A stretch of DNA of 64,000 bases from an uncultured Cryomorphaceae bacterium (GTDB taxonomy: Bacteria > Bacteroidota > Bacteroidia > Flavobacteriales > Schleiferiaceae), in contig CAJVWI010000008.1 of the NCBI GenBank assembly GCA_913009655.1, forward strand, positions 21,098 through 85,097. The letters run 5' to 3'. The notes beneath the pieces are model-generated. The model searched no databases, was not told the origin of the DNA, and saw only the letters and a list, made by a program, of their open reading frames with translations. Below, piece after piece: positions 56,806-64,000 of the stretch (position 1 is its first letter; every line of letters begins with the position of its first letter). A program made the translations under genes and the position numbers.

Positions 56806-58210
56806 AAGTGCTTAATTCAAATTCTAATGCTGCAACAATTGCCCTTCCAACTTTCTGAGCTCCTCTAGGAGTAAAATGAATATAATCAGGACCTGCTAAA
56901 GGAGGAGATTGATTCACCCAATCAACCATAGATCCCTCTTCACCCATTAAAGCAAACAAATCAAAAAAGCCGACATTCTCATCAAAAGCTACCTTTTTCA
57001 TGATATCCCTAACTTCTCGAACAAACGGATAACTCACCCAATTCAGCCCTGCTTTAAAAGCCATATCGCTAGGCCCAATTACAAGAATATTAGCTGACGG
57101 AACGAGCCTACGAAACAACCTGATTTGACGAACAAATGAATCGCCATATCTACTAACTGACTCTTTGGATTTAAAATATGGAACTGAATTACCTCCAAAC
57201 TGCAATATAATAAGACCAATAGGATGATTTTTCAGCTCTTGACTTAAATGAAATTCATCCATTTGGGTAAAGCTCGTTCCACTAGCTCCTCTCATAGATA
57301 TATTGTCAACATTTACTCCAAAAAGCCCATCAAGAGAAATACCATATAAATCTGGACTATTGCCTGTGAATTCAAGCTTCAATTCTTGAACAGGATCGGT
57401 TGCTATCTGAATAAAACTACCTCCGCTGGCATTACTATCGAGATATTCAATGCGCCAAAGAGTATCATTTGCAAACCACTTTATTTCAAGTGGACCTTTC
57501 GAGGGTCCATGAAATAGCTCGAATCTTGAAAATTTTCGGGCCCTCGTATATCCATATTTACGTGGCTTAAAACTAACTATCGCATCTGCACCAACATCAT
57601 TTTGAACTTTGTAGCGATTAGATATTCCTGATAAACCGTAACGCCCTTGTTCTTGTTTCTGATTCTTTCTCCCGAAACTAACCATTCTATACCACTCTCC
57701 CTTTGTGGTATGGGCAACAGCCGCCATTGGAACAAAAGGTGTTAAATTTTGAAAACCCGCACCATTTCCTCCATAATTCTTTTGGAAGAAATCACGAATT
57801 TCTCTTGTCATTCGATCGCCTTCAATCTGAGAATCTCCATAATGGAGAATTCTCAAAGATGTCTTTAAATCAAGCCTTTCTAAAGATTTTGAGAATGACT
57901 TGAATCTGAGAGTGTCATTCTTTGAAAATGATATTGTCGACAAACGTCTTTGTGTTTTTTTTGACCTTTCATCTGTTCGAGATTTATTTATTTCCTTAAC
58001 TATTGTATCCTTGGATAGATCTTCAATAACTAAAGGCTCTTCTTCTATTGGTTCTAAAACGGTTAGCTTCCATTGTGGAGCCCTCAAAGTAAAATGTTCA
58101 TTTATCGAGATTTCCGCAGAAGGGTTTAAATAAGACCCTATCCCTATAACAAGGATTATGCTTAGAAAAAAAATAGCAATCTGCAATGGGTTCCGTTGCT
58201 CATTTTTCAT
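56798..58210 (-). CDS. membrane-anchored SGNH/GDSL hydrolase-like protein
   Basis: A 470-residue protein with an N-terminal transmembrane anchor (about 9-27), then a Glu/Lys/Ser-rich stalk (about 50-105). The SGNH domain has Ser127 in HYGDSQIEGD (block I), Gly308 in RGASG (block II), Asn341 in QFGGNSV (block III) and Asp442/His445 in DYIHFTPRG (block V). As in its neighbour, about 180 residues separate blocks I and II, and both share a 'G[ML]SGI' motif in that insert, so they are paralogues. It is 6 bp downstream of the LysM gene. Likely faces the periplasm. Confidence 0.84.
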   Translation of the reverse strand: MKNEQRNPLQIAIFFLSIILVIGIGSYLNPSAEISINEHFTLRAPQWKLTVLEPIEEEPLVIEDLSKDTIVKEINKSRTDERSKKTQRRLSTISFSKNDTLRFKSFSKSLERLDLKTSLRILHYGDSQIEGDRMTREIRDFFQKNYGGNGAGFQNLTPFVPMAAVAHTTKGEWYRMVSFGRKNQKQEQGRYGLSGISNRYKVQNDVGADAIVSFKPRKYGYTRARKFSRFELFHGPSKGPLEIKWFANDTLWRIEYLDSNASGGSFIQIATDPVQELKLEFTGNSPDLYGISLDGLFGVNVDNISMRGASGTSFTQMDEFHLSQELKNHPIGLIILQFGGNSVPYFKSKESVSRYGDSFVRQIRLFRRLVPSANILVIGPSDMAFKAGLNWVSYPFVREVRDIMKKVAFDENVGFFDLFALMGEEGSMVDWVNQSPPLAGPDYIHFTPRGAQKVGRAIVAALEFELSTYE

Positions 58211-58216
58211 AGAAAA

Positions 58217-58855
58217 TTACAAAGGGATATTAAGGCGTTGACCAGGGTAAATTGCATCGGTTCCTTTGTTTATTAGAATTAGGTCATCTAATGATAACCT
58301 TGGATAGCTTTTTCTTATTTTCCATAGACTATCACCTTTTTTCACTTTATAAATTGTGAATCGAGGAATTTCTGATAACCTAATAACGGGATTACTGGTC
58401 TTTACTTTACTAGAACTAATGTTACCAATACATTCCTTTAGCTCAGTTAAATTTCCTAACAGATCATCCGAACCCTTGCTGTATTTTATTCTAGCCTTAG
58501 TCAAAACAAGTTCGTCAATTGGCATAGTCCCTAAAATTGATGGCCCATAAATCAAAGCAAGATCAGCTTTAGTTGAATCATTAAATTGACACAAGTACTC
58601 AAGCCAAAGAGTCTCAGCTACAGAAAATCCTCTTAAGGAATCTAAATCCTCGTGATTAAATCCATATTTCGCAATTGCACTGGGATGCAGGCCAAATAAA
58701 CCCATGAAACGAACATGTCCATCTGGGCTGTCAAAATTCTTTTGTTGCCAAATTATCTGCTCTGTTCTTATCAAGTCTGGAAAAAAATAGATAGGAGGCT
58801 CAGCTTTTGACTGGAAAAAATTTAAGCATAAAAAAATACCAAGCTGGAAACGCAT
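58217..58855 (-). CDS. LysM domain protein, secreted
   Basis: From ATG 58855 (MRFQLGIFLCLNFFQSKA, a signal peptide) the protein has 212 residues; the frame extends two codons upstream to a TTG at 58861. The middle (about 30-160) is of unknown fold and includes 'GLHPSAIAKYGFNHED', a pattern seen around lysozyme-like or glucosaminidase-like segments, but I see no catalytic motif to support that. The C-terminal LysM (about 167-212, 'YKVKKGDSLWKIRKSYPRLSLDDLILINK ... YPGQRLNIP') should bind GlcNAc-containing polymers such as peptidoglycan. First gene of the SGNH-SGNH-MBOAT operon. Confidence 0.85.
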   Translation of the reverse strand: MRFQLGIFLCLNFFQSKAEPPIYFFPDLIRTEQIIWQQKNFDSPDGHVRFMGLFGLHPSAIAKYGFNHEDLDSLRGFSVAETLWLEYLCQFNDSTKADLALIYGPSILGTMPIDELVLTKARIKYSKGSDDLLGNLTELKECIGNISSSKVKTSNPVIRLSEIPRFTIYKVKKGDSLWKIRKSYPRLSLDDLILINKGTDAIYPGQRLNIPL

Positions 58856-58858
58856 AAC

Positions 58859-58892
58859 CAAAGATATTATTTCAATATCCTAGTTACATCAA
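58859..58892 (-). promoter_or_regulatory. candidate promoter of the LysM-SGNH-MBOAT operon, possibly leaderless
   Basis: On the minus strand, TTG (58892-58890), a 23-bp spacer and TATCTTTG (58866-58859) match the Bacteroidota -33/-7 pattern with the same spacing as the ndk promoter. The expected start point falls at or next to the ATG at 58855, suggesting a leaderless or very short-leader mRNA. Confidence 0.5.
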
Positions 58893-58978
58893 GTTGCAGA
58901 ACAACTTTTCAACTGATACGATGCTTTTTTGGTTAAAAACATGTAGACTTGTATATGATAATTTTGAAAATCACTTTT

Positions 58979-59335
58979 ATGAATATTACCAAATTGTGTT
59001 CACTTCTATTTATTGTAATAACTGCTTCGTCATGCGGAATACTTCAACTAGAAAAAGACAAAGATTCTGAACCCTTAACAATGGAGGTCGTTCATGAGAA
59101 ATTTCCGGGATATACACTTACAGAATATCAAGCAGGAGAAGGCTTATACCAGGTGAATTGTGGCAAATGCCATGGCCTCTATAAAGCTGGAAGTTTTACA
59201 GAAAGCCAATGGGCAAGTACCATTCCAAGAATGGCCGTAAAAGTTAATAAAAAGGGAGGGAGAGAATTTATCTCAGAATCCGGAGAGCAAGCGATTTTCC
59301 GCTATTTGTATTCCCAGGGGATGCTTATCAATTAA
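58979..59335 (+). CDS. monohaem c-type cytochrome lipoprotein
   Basis: From ATG 58979 the protein has 118 residues and starts MNITKLCSLLFIVITASSC, a lipoprotein signal with lipid cysteine C19. The frame is open to an ATG at 58949, but that start adds ten residues before the signal. One haem-binding CxxCH (C61, C64, H65 in NCGKCHGLYK) is present, with M85 in IPRMAVKV as a likely axial ligand. Size and layout fit small electron-carrier cytochromes. It is 6 bp before acs on the same strand; a metabolic link is not evident. Confidence 0.82.
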   Translation: MNITKLCSLLFIVITASSCGILQLEKDKDSEPLTMEVVHEKFPGYTLTEYQAGEGLYQVNCGKCHGLYKAGSFTESQWASTIPRMAVKVNKKGGREFISESGEQAIFRYLYSQGMLIN

Positions 59336-59341
59336 TGAATC

Positions 59342-61237
59342 ATGAACTTGTTTGAATTAAGTACGCGCAAAGAATACAATACGGCATGTAAAAATGCCGC
59401 TGAAAATCCAGAAATATTTTGGGATGATATAGCATCTCATTATCATTGGCAAAAAAAGGGGTTTAAAACACTAGATTGGGATTTTAAAGAGCCTAAAATA
59501 AATTGGTTTCAAGGCGGCAAACTGAATATAACGGAAAACTGTCTCGATAGACACCTGAAAATTAATGGTGAAACGATAGCGTTAATTTGGGAACCAAATA
59601 ATCCGGAGGAATCGGAAATTCGGATGACCTACAATGAATTGCATATCGCAGTATGCAAGTTTTCAAATGTTTTAAAATCACAAGGCATTAATAAAGGAGA
59701 TAGAGTTGCCATTTACATGCCCATGATACCTGAATTAACTGTTGGTGTTTTGGCTTGTGCACGAATCGGTGCTATTCATAGTGTAGTTTTTGCAGGTTTT
59801 TCTTCTCAAGCCTTGGCTGAAAGAATAAATGACTCCACATGCTGTGCCGTATTGACTTCAGATGGAATGTATCGTGGCTCAAAAAATCTAGCTGTAAAAA
59901 CTACAGTAGATGAAGCACTAACATCCTGCCCAAGTATTAAAACAGTAGTTGTTGTCAAACGGGATAATAGCGATATTCAAATGATGGCGAACAGAGACAT
60001 TTGGTACCACGAAGCGGAGCTAAACGTTAGTGATTACTGTCCTGCTGAACCAATGGATTCTGAAGACATGCTATTTATTCTATATACTTCAGGATCCACT
60101 GGTAAACCTAAAGGTATTGTGCATACATGTGGAGGCTATATGGTTTATGTTGGATATAGTTTTAAAAATGTATTTCAATACCGAAAAGGAGATATATATT
60201 GGTGCACCGCAGATGTGGGATGGATAACGGGGCACAGCTATATAATCTATGGCCCCCTTCTCAATTGCGCGACAACCCTAATTTTTGAGGGGATTCCTAC
60301 TTGGCCAAATGCAGGACGTTTCTGGGAAATATGCGACAAGTACAGTGTTAACCAATTTTATACTGCACCTACCGCAATTAGATCATTAATGGCTCTTGGA
60401 AATAAATGGGTAGAAAGTGCTAGTCTGAAAACTTTAAAAGTGATCGGATCTGTAGGCGAGCCGATAAATAAAGAAGCTTGGGATTGGTATGAAAAATTAG
60501 TTGGTAGAAGTAATTGTCCTATTGTCGATACCTGGTGGCAGACTGAAACTGGTGGGATTATGATTTCTGGATTGGGAGACATAAATGAACAAAGAGCAAC
60601 TTTTGCTGGATTACCACTTCCAGGAATTCATCCCGTTATTTTAGATGTGAATGGAATAGAAATATCAGATGATGGTATTGAAGGACATTTATGCATAAAG
60701 TTCCCATGGCCATCAATGTTAAGGACTATTTATGGCGACAATCAGCGATGCAAACATGTTTATTTCTCGAATTACGATGGCTATTATTTTACTGGAGATG
60801 GCGCAAAAAGAGAAGATGGCATGTTCCGTATTGTAGGAAGAGTCGATGATGTTCTTAATGTAAGCGGACATCGTTTTGGAACAGCGGAAATTGAAAATGC
60901 GATTAATTCTAGCACACTAGTCACAGAAAGTGCTGTTGTTGGCTATCCTCATCCTGTAAAAGGGCAAGGAATCTATGCTTTTATCTCTTTGGAGACTGGC
61001 AACCATAGTGAAAAAGATGTAAATATCTCAGTGATTTCAGCTGTTGTTGAATCCATCGGTCATATCGCAAAGCCTGACATTATTCAGATAGCACAAGGGC
61101 TTCCAAAAACAAGATCTGGTAAAATAATGAGACGTATTCTTCGCAAAATTGCAGAGGGAAATACCGAAGACATGGGTGACACATCTACCCTTCTAGACCC
61201 TAGCGTAATCGATTCCCTTATTCAAGGAAAGAAATAA
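59342..61237 (+). CDS. acs: acetyl-CoA synthetase
   Basis: A 631-residue AMP-forming ligase converting acetate, ATP and CoA to acetyl-CoA. The ATP loop is YTSGSTGKPKG, the acetate pocket region includes 'GDIYWCTADVGWITGHSY' and 'TWWQTETGG', the hinge is 'GRVDDVLNVSGHRFGTAEIE', and the C-terminal 'KTRSGKIMRRILRKIA' holds the lysine that is acetylated for control in well-studied homologues. The length is close to the usual 650. It may follow the cytochrome gene in one transcript. Confidence 0.95.
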   Translation: MNLFELSTRKEYNTACKNAAENPEIFWDDIASHYHWQKKGFKTLDWDFKEPKINWFQGGKLNITENCLDRHLKINGETIALIWEPNNPEESEIRMTYNELHIAVCKFSNVLKSQGINKGDRVAIYMPMIPELTVGVLACARIGAIHSVVFAGFSSQALAERINDSTCCAVLTSDGMYRGSKNLAVKTTVDEALTSCPSIKTVVVVKRDNSDIQMMANRDIWYHEAELNVSDYCPAEPMDSEDMLFILYTSGSTGKPKGIVHTCGGYMVYVGYSFKNVFQYRKGDIYWCTADVGWITGHSYIIYGPLLNCATTLIFEGIPTWPNAGRFWEICDKYSVNQFYTAPTAIRSLMALGNKWVESASLKTLKVIGSVGEPINKEAWDWYEKLVGRSNCPIVDTWWQTETGGIMISGLGDINEQRATFAGLPLPGIHPVILDVNGIEISDDGIEGHLCIKFPWPSMLRTIYGDNQRCKHVYFSNYDGYYFTGDGAKREDGMFRIVGRVDDVLNVSGHRFGTAEIENAINSSTLVTESAVVGYPHPVKGQGIYAFISLETGNHSEKDVNISVISAVVESIGHIAKPDIIQIAQGLPKTRSGKIMRRILRKIAEGNTEDMGDTSTLLDPSVIDSLIQGKK

Positions 61238-61278
61238 ACTTCTTTTAAAATTTAAATTCACGGATTAGGCTTTTCTCA

Positions 61279-61731
61279 CTAAATATTCAAAAAATATCTC
61301 TCTTTTGAAATTGACCTACCTCCTATTCTGTCATAGAATTTAATTGCCCGTGAATTAAATGATGGCGTTTGCCATTGGATTATTTTACAATTAACCAGGT
61401 TCGCTTCTTCTTTTAATCTATTTAGCAAAATTTCGCCTAATCCGAATCCTCTGGCTTCTTTAATTAAAAAAAGGCAATCCATATGTAAATAATAATCAGA
61501 ATCCCAGGTTGAAAACTGTTTCATGTATGAGCAATAGCCAACAATCGAGTCATTGTATTCAACAACCAAGCATTTGAAGCTTGGGCTTTCGCAAAAAAGC
61601 TTGGCTTCTAACATAGACTCTTTATTCATCCTAGAATAGTCTGCCCTTTCAAAATGAGCATGCTCTTCGCAAAGTAGAACAAGTGCAACGAGGTCCTTTT
61701 CTTGAACAAATCTTATTGTCGCTTCTTTCAT
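61279..61731 (-). CDS. GNAT family N-acetyltransferase
   Basis: A 150-residue acetyltransferase starting MKEATIRFVQEKDLVALVLLCEEHA. The acetyl-CoA loop is 'EARGFGLGEILLNRLKEEA' and motif B is 'FNSRAIKFYDRIGGRSISKERYFL'. The pattern 'YLHMDCLFLIKEARG' is typical of diamine or aminoglycoside-like GNATs, but the substrate is unknown. It stands alone on the minus strand between two forward genes. Confidence 0.86.
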   Translation of the reverse strand: MKEATIRFVQEKDLVALVLLCEEHAHFERADYSRMNKESMLEAKLFCESPSFKCLVVEYNDSIVGYCSYMKQFSTWDSDYYLHMDCLFLIKEARGFGLGEILLNRLKEEANLVNCKIIQWQTPSFNSRAIKFYDRIGGRSISKERYFLNI

Positions 61732-61798
61732 AAAATTAGGAGTTGTATGATTGAGTCAAGTTACACTAGGATCTCGATTTAATTGTGAGACAAATACA

Positions 61799-62371
61799 AT
61801 GGTTAACTATCTTAGTGTTGTGCGACGTTCAATTATATTTTCTTTCTCGATTTTTATTGGCTTATCATTTCAAGGCAATGCACAGACAAATTCCGTAAGC
61901 GAGAAAACTGCATTTCTAACAAAACATAATGGAACCCAATGGACAAATGGAATACTGACTTATACCTTTGAAGATTCAACTAAACCAATTCAAGAAGAAT
62001 GGTTCAAGGCAGATATTGAATTTCCCTTGTGCGATACATGCGTGGTACCCTCTTTAGAATGTCATATGTGCGGCTACTGGTATTTAGTCAACAAAGTTGA
62101 TACCTTTTCAATAGGTCAAAATTATCAGAATGATTTTTTTTATGAAGAAACTAAGAAGCTCTTTTATCAAAGCAGTGAAAAGTCAATCTGGAGTGTTGAT
62201 TTTAGAGGTGGATATAGTTCAGATTTTGATTCAGGGAAAATTCATTGGATACCATCCGATTCAGATTCTTTAGAAATAAAGAAAATTAGAGATTTAAATA
62301 AACCTTTGTTAGATCTTTATAAAAGTAAAAAAGCGAAAGATAGAAGATTAGCGGAACGAGATTTACTGTAA
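61799..62371 (+). CDS. exported hypothetical protein with paired CxxC motifs
   Basis: From ATG 61799 the protein has 190 residues with a signal peptide (about 1-29, ending QGNAQ). The open frame reaches a TTG at 61751 but the first codons there show no signal. The mature part has CDTC (78-81) and CHMC (88-91), two CxxC pairs seven residues apart, followed by a beta-rich region and a Lys/Arg-rich tail. The pairs could form a zinc knuckle or disulfides. I do not recognise the family. 15 bp separate it from the next lipoprotein gene. Confidence 0.65.
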   Translation: MVNYLSVVRRSIIFSFSIFIGLSFQGNAQTNSVSEKTAFLTKHNGTQWTNGILTYTFEDSTKPIQEEWFKADIEFPLCDTCVVPSLECHMCGYWYLVNKVDTFSIGQNYQNDFFYEETKKLFYQSSEKSIWSVDFRGGYSSDFDSGKIHWIPSDSDSLEIKKIRDLNKPLLDLYKSKKAKDRRLAERDLL

Positions 62372-62386
62372 AAAAGAAAAATAATT

Positions 62387-63268
62387 ATGAAAAAAACAAT
62401 CTCACTTTTAGCACTTTTAATTCTATTCTCTTGTGGTAAAGAAATCGTCATACCGGCAAATTTTACTTTTAATCATAACATTCATTCAGACCTTCCTAGT
62501 GACTGGGAATCAGAATTTTATACCATCATGAATAATCTGGATGATAAGATTAAAATCATACCAAAAGACTATTCATATGAAATGGATATTTACGCATGGA
62601 AAAGCACAACCAATAAGCCTTACCAAAGTCAAATTGGAGATGCTGATGGAGCTTGTATTTGTGGAAATCAGAATGAAAGATATATGGTCTTAGAAATTCC
62701 TGCTGCAGAATTTGACAATGACCAAATGCATAGGTATTCCGTGATTGCCCATGAATATTTCCATGTCTATCAAATGTCACTTTCAAAAACTTTTTACGAT
62801 CATGATATTGAGCTGAAGTGGATGTCAGAGGGCGGTGCAACAACAATAGAGTCTATGTATATTCAACAGTACTATAATTATAATTATTTTAAGTGGGATG
62901 TTAATGACGTCAATATTGCAGCTGTAAATAACCCAAGTATTTATGAGACCTATGCTGCATCCTCAGATAAAGACCGAAACTATTCATCTTCTGTTTTTAT
63001 GTTACTTGCCCTGTCAAAAGAACTTCAAAAACTAAACCACTCTGAAGAAGAAGCCTTCAGAATGATATTTAAGGACTTTTGGCTCCCGAACCCAACGGAT
63101 GGTAATTGGACAAATAATTTTGAAGAAGTTTTTAATATCACTGTACCTAATTTCTACCAAAGTTTAAGTAGTTATGATCTCAATGCCGATGGCACAATAG
63201 ACTCAACAGATCTAAATTCCGTCCTACCAAGTGAGACCATTCTTTTGCAAAACATCTTTGTAAACTAA
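62387..63268 (+). CDS. lipoprotein with HExxH gluzincin-like metallopeptidase site and EF-hand-like loop
   Basis: A 293-residue lipoprotein (MKKTISLLALLILFSC, lipid C16). The zinc-site candidate is H122-E-Y-F-H126 in VIAHEYFHVYQ, with E148 in WMSEGGAT placed as the third ligand, an arrangement typical of gluzincin peptidases. Near the C-terminus, 'DLNADGTIDSTD' (263-274) is a dockerin/EF-hand-like calcium loop. I cannot name a characterised family. It lies between two other exported proteins of unknown role and is probably anchored facing the periplasm or the cell surface. Confidence 0.75.
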   Translation: MKKTISLLALLILFSCGKEIVIPANFTFNHNIHSDLPSDWESEFYTIMNNLDDKIKIIPKDYSYEMDIYAWKSTTNKPYQSQIGDADGACICGNQNERYMVLEIPAAEFDNDQMHRYSVIAHEYFHVYQMSLSKTFYDHDIELKWMSEGGATTIESMYIQQYYNYNYFKWDVNDVNIAAVNNPSIYETYAASSDKDRNYSSSVFMLLALSKELQKLNHSEEEAFRMIFKDFWLPNPTDGNWTNNFEEVFNITVPNFYQSLSSYDLNADGTIDSTDLNSVLPSETILLQNIFVN

Positions 63269-63299
63269 TTCTTACGATTATTCTAAATTCTTATTTATT

Positions 63300-63836
63300 A
63301 TGAAAACAATTTTCAAATTATTTCTCTTATCCTCGTTTATTTGGATTACGAGTTGTGACTCATCAAGTACTTCGTCTAAAGCCAAATGGGAGATAGACAT
63401 CACCCTTGATGGAAGTGATTATAAATACAAAGGTGAATTCCGAAATGACTCCATTAGTTTGATGGATTTTTGGGCCAATAACACGGAAGGGTCACGAGCG
63501 GCTTATACAGGCAATGCGATTTCAATTGGCTTCAAGGGTATAAAAAACTCTGAAAATTATTCAAAAGGAGAATCAATTTCGGGAACCCTTGGTTTAGCAA
63601 GCCAATCGACGGGTAAGCAAATGGCAACTTTTAATTTACCATTGGAACCATATTATGTCAAGGGAGAAATTGAGGTAAACGTAAGAAATATTGGAACAAA
63701 GACAATTACATCAGCAGGAGTTTTAGATTTTGGGAATGAGGTGATTATTAACATTCCTAAAGTCACTTTTTTAGATAGCATAACTGGATTCAATCGAGAA
63801 TTATCAGGTAGTATCAAAAGTGTTCGAATCAACTAA
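63300..63836 (+). CDS. hypothetical lipoprotein
   Basis: A 178-residue lipoprotein starting MKTIFKLFLLSSFIWITSC (lipid C19), followed by a Ser/Thr-rich stretch (about 20-28) and a beta-strand-rich domain with no cysteine or catalytic motif. The family is not recognised. It is 31 bp after the metallopeptidase-like lipoprotein and 10 bp before the next exported protein, so the four genes are probably co-transcribed. Confidence 0.7.
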   Translation: MKTIFKLFLLSSFIWITSCDSSSTSSKAKWEIDITLDGSDYKYKGEFRNDSISLMDFWANNTEGSRAAYTGNAISIGFKGIKNSENYSKGESISGTLGLASQSTGKQMATFNLPLEPYYVKGEIEVNVRNIGTKTITSAGVLDFGNEVIINIPKVTFLDSITGFNRELSGSIKSVRIN

Positions 63837-63846
63837 AGACAATCAA

Positions 63847-64000
63847 ATGAGAAAATTTCTAACCATCATTTTTATACTTCTGCTAGGAAATAATTTATCA
63901 GCTTCACATTTGATGGGTGGTGAAATCACGTGGCAATGTGCAACCTCAGGTGCAAATGCTGGAAAAGTTAAATTTAGAGCGATAATTTACAGAGAGTGCG
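63847..64000 (+). CDS. large exported surface protein, 5' end only (gliding-associated type)
   Basis: The frame runs from ATG 63847 off the right edge, giving 51 residues: a signal peptide (MRKFLTIIFILLLGNNLSAS) then HLMGGEITWQC and FRAIIYREC. The HLMGGEITW...YRDC-like opening is typical of long Bacteroidota surface proteins that end in a gliding-motility-associated (T9SS type-B) domain, the same class as the gene at 1-607. The rest lies outside the window. Confidence 0.85.
   Translation, partial: MRKFLTIIFILLLGNNLSASHLMGGEITWQCATSGANAGKVKFRAIIYREC

Noticed and set aside
1..64000. CRISPR array, phage-defence island, insertion sequence or prophage
   Set aside because: No regularly spaced repeats, transposase, integrase, Cas, restriction or phage structural proteins are visible on either strand.

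Overview
The window is AT-rich chromosomal DNA from a member of the Bacteroidota, most likely a marine or aquatic Flavobacteriales-type organism. The sequence evidence is: several large secreted proteins with type IX secretion (T9SS) C-terminal sorting domains; a GldI-like FKBP lipoprotein; lipoprotein signals of the relaxed Bacteroidota type; start codons preceded by A/T-rich stretches rather than Shine-Dalgarno sequences; and several copies of the TAnnTTTG -7 promoter element typical of the phylum. Coding density is very high. No gap exceeds about 180 bp, and I see no rRNA, tRNA, CRISPR array, insertion sequence or prophage.

Layout. 1-607: 3' end of a T9SS type-B surface protein. 627-3234 (-): cysteine desulfurase and GlmM. 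3388-10332 (+): TPR protein, DUF368 (PopT-like) lipid-carrier transporter, AroE, DUF349 protein and UvrB. 10351-14366 (-): SemiSWEET, two cyclophilin-FKBP fusion isomerases, GldI-like FKBP lipoprotein, NrnA-like DHH phosphoesterase. 14435-20: Ndk on +, DUF721 and RecF on -, then a membrane-anchored TPR protein, RibH, a phosphohexomutase, a thioredoxin-fold protein and a YkgJ-type cysteine-cluster protein on + (to 21174). 21122-24989 (-): sodium/solute symporter coupled to a secreted PIG-L deacetylase. 25093-29985 (+): secreted subtilisin with T9SS tail. 30091-32100 (-): GNAT and a second symporter. 32130-42190 (+): RecR, a multi-domain glycosyltransferase, a 2-oxoacid dehydrogenase E2, a DnaQ-type exonuclease, a fumarylacetoacetase-family protein and a 1602-residue T9SS adhesin-like protein. 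42332-44902 (+): ClpB. 44877-47199 (-): MltG, GNAT, DapF. 47264-50358 (+): HtrA-type protease and long-form GAPDH. 50373-52601 (-): Lrp/AsnC regulator, GcvT, MiaE. 52641-53870 (+): MltF-like lytic transglycosylase. 53867-58855 (-): LysM, two SGNH hydrolases and an MBOAT acyltransferase in one tightly packed operon. 58979-61237 (+): monohaem cytochrome lipoprotein and acetyl-CoA synthetase. 61279-61731 (-): GNAT. 61799-64000 (+): four exported proteins, one a likely zinc peptidase lipoprotein, the last cut by the window edge.

Functional themes. Many genes concern the cell envelope: amino-sugar precursor supply (GlmM), undecaprenyl-phosphate recycling (PopT-like), diaminopimelate (DapF), glycan cutting (MltG, MltF-like), envelope protein folding and quality control (three PPIases, HtrA), and T9SS cargo. 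The best candidate for an incompletely described system is the LysM-SGNH-SGNH-MBOAT operon next to a convergent lytic transglycosylase. Its architecture suggests O-acylation and de-O-acylation of an envelope polymer, possibly peptidoglycan. The rest is mostly housekeeping: DNA repair (UvrB, RecF, RecR), central carbon metabolism (GAPDH, Acs, E2, phosphohexomutase), riboflavin and aromatic biosynthesis, and glycine cleavage.
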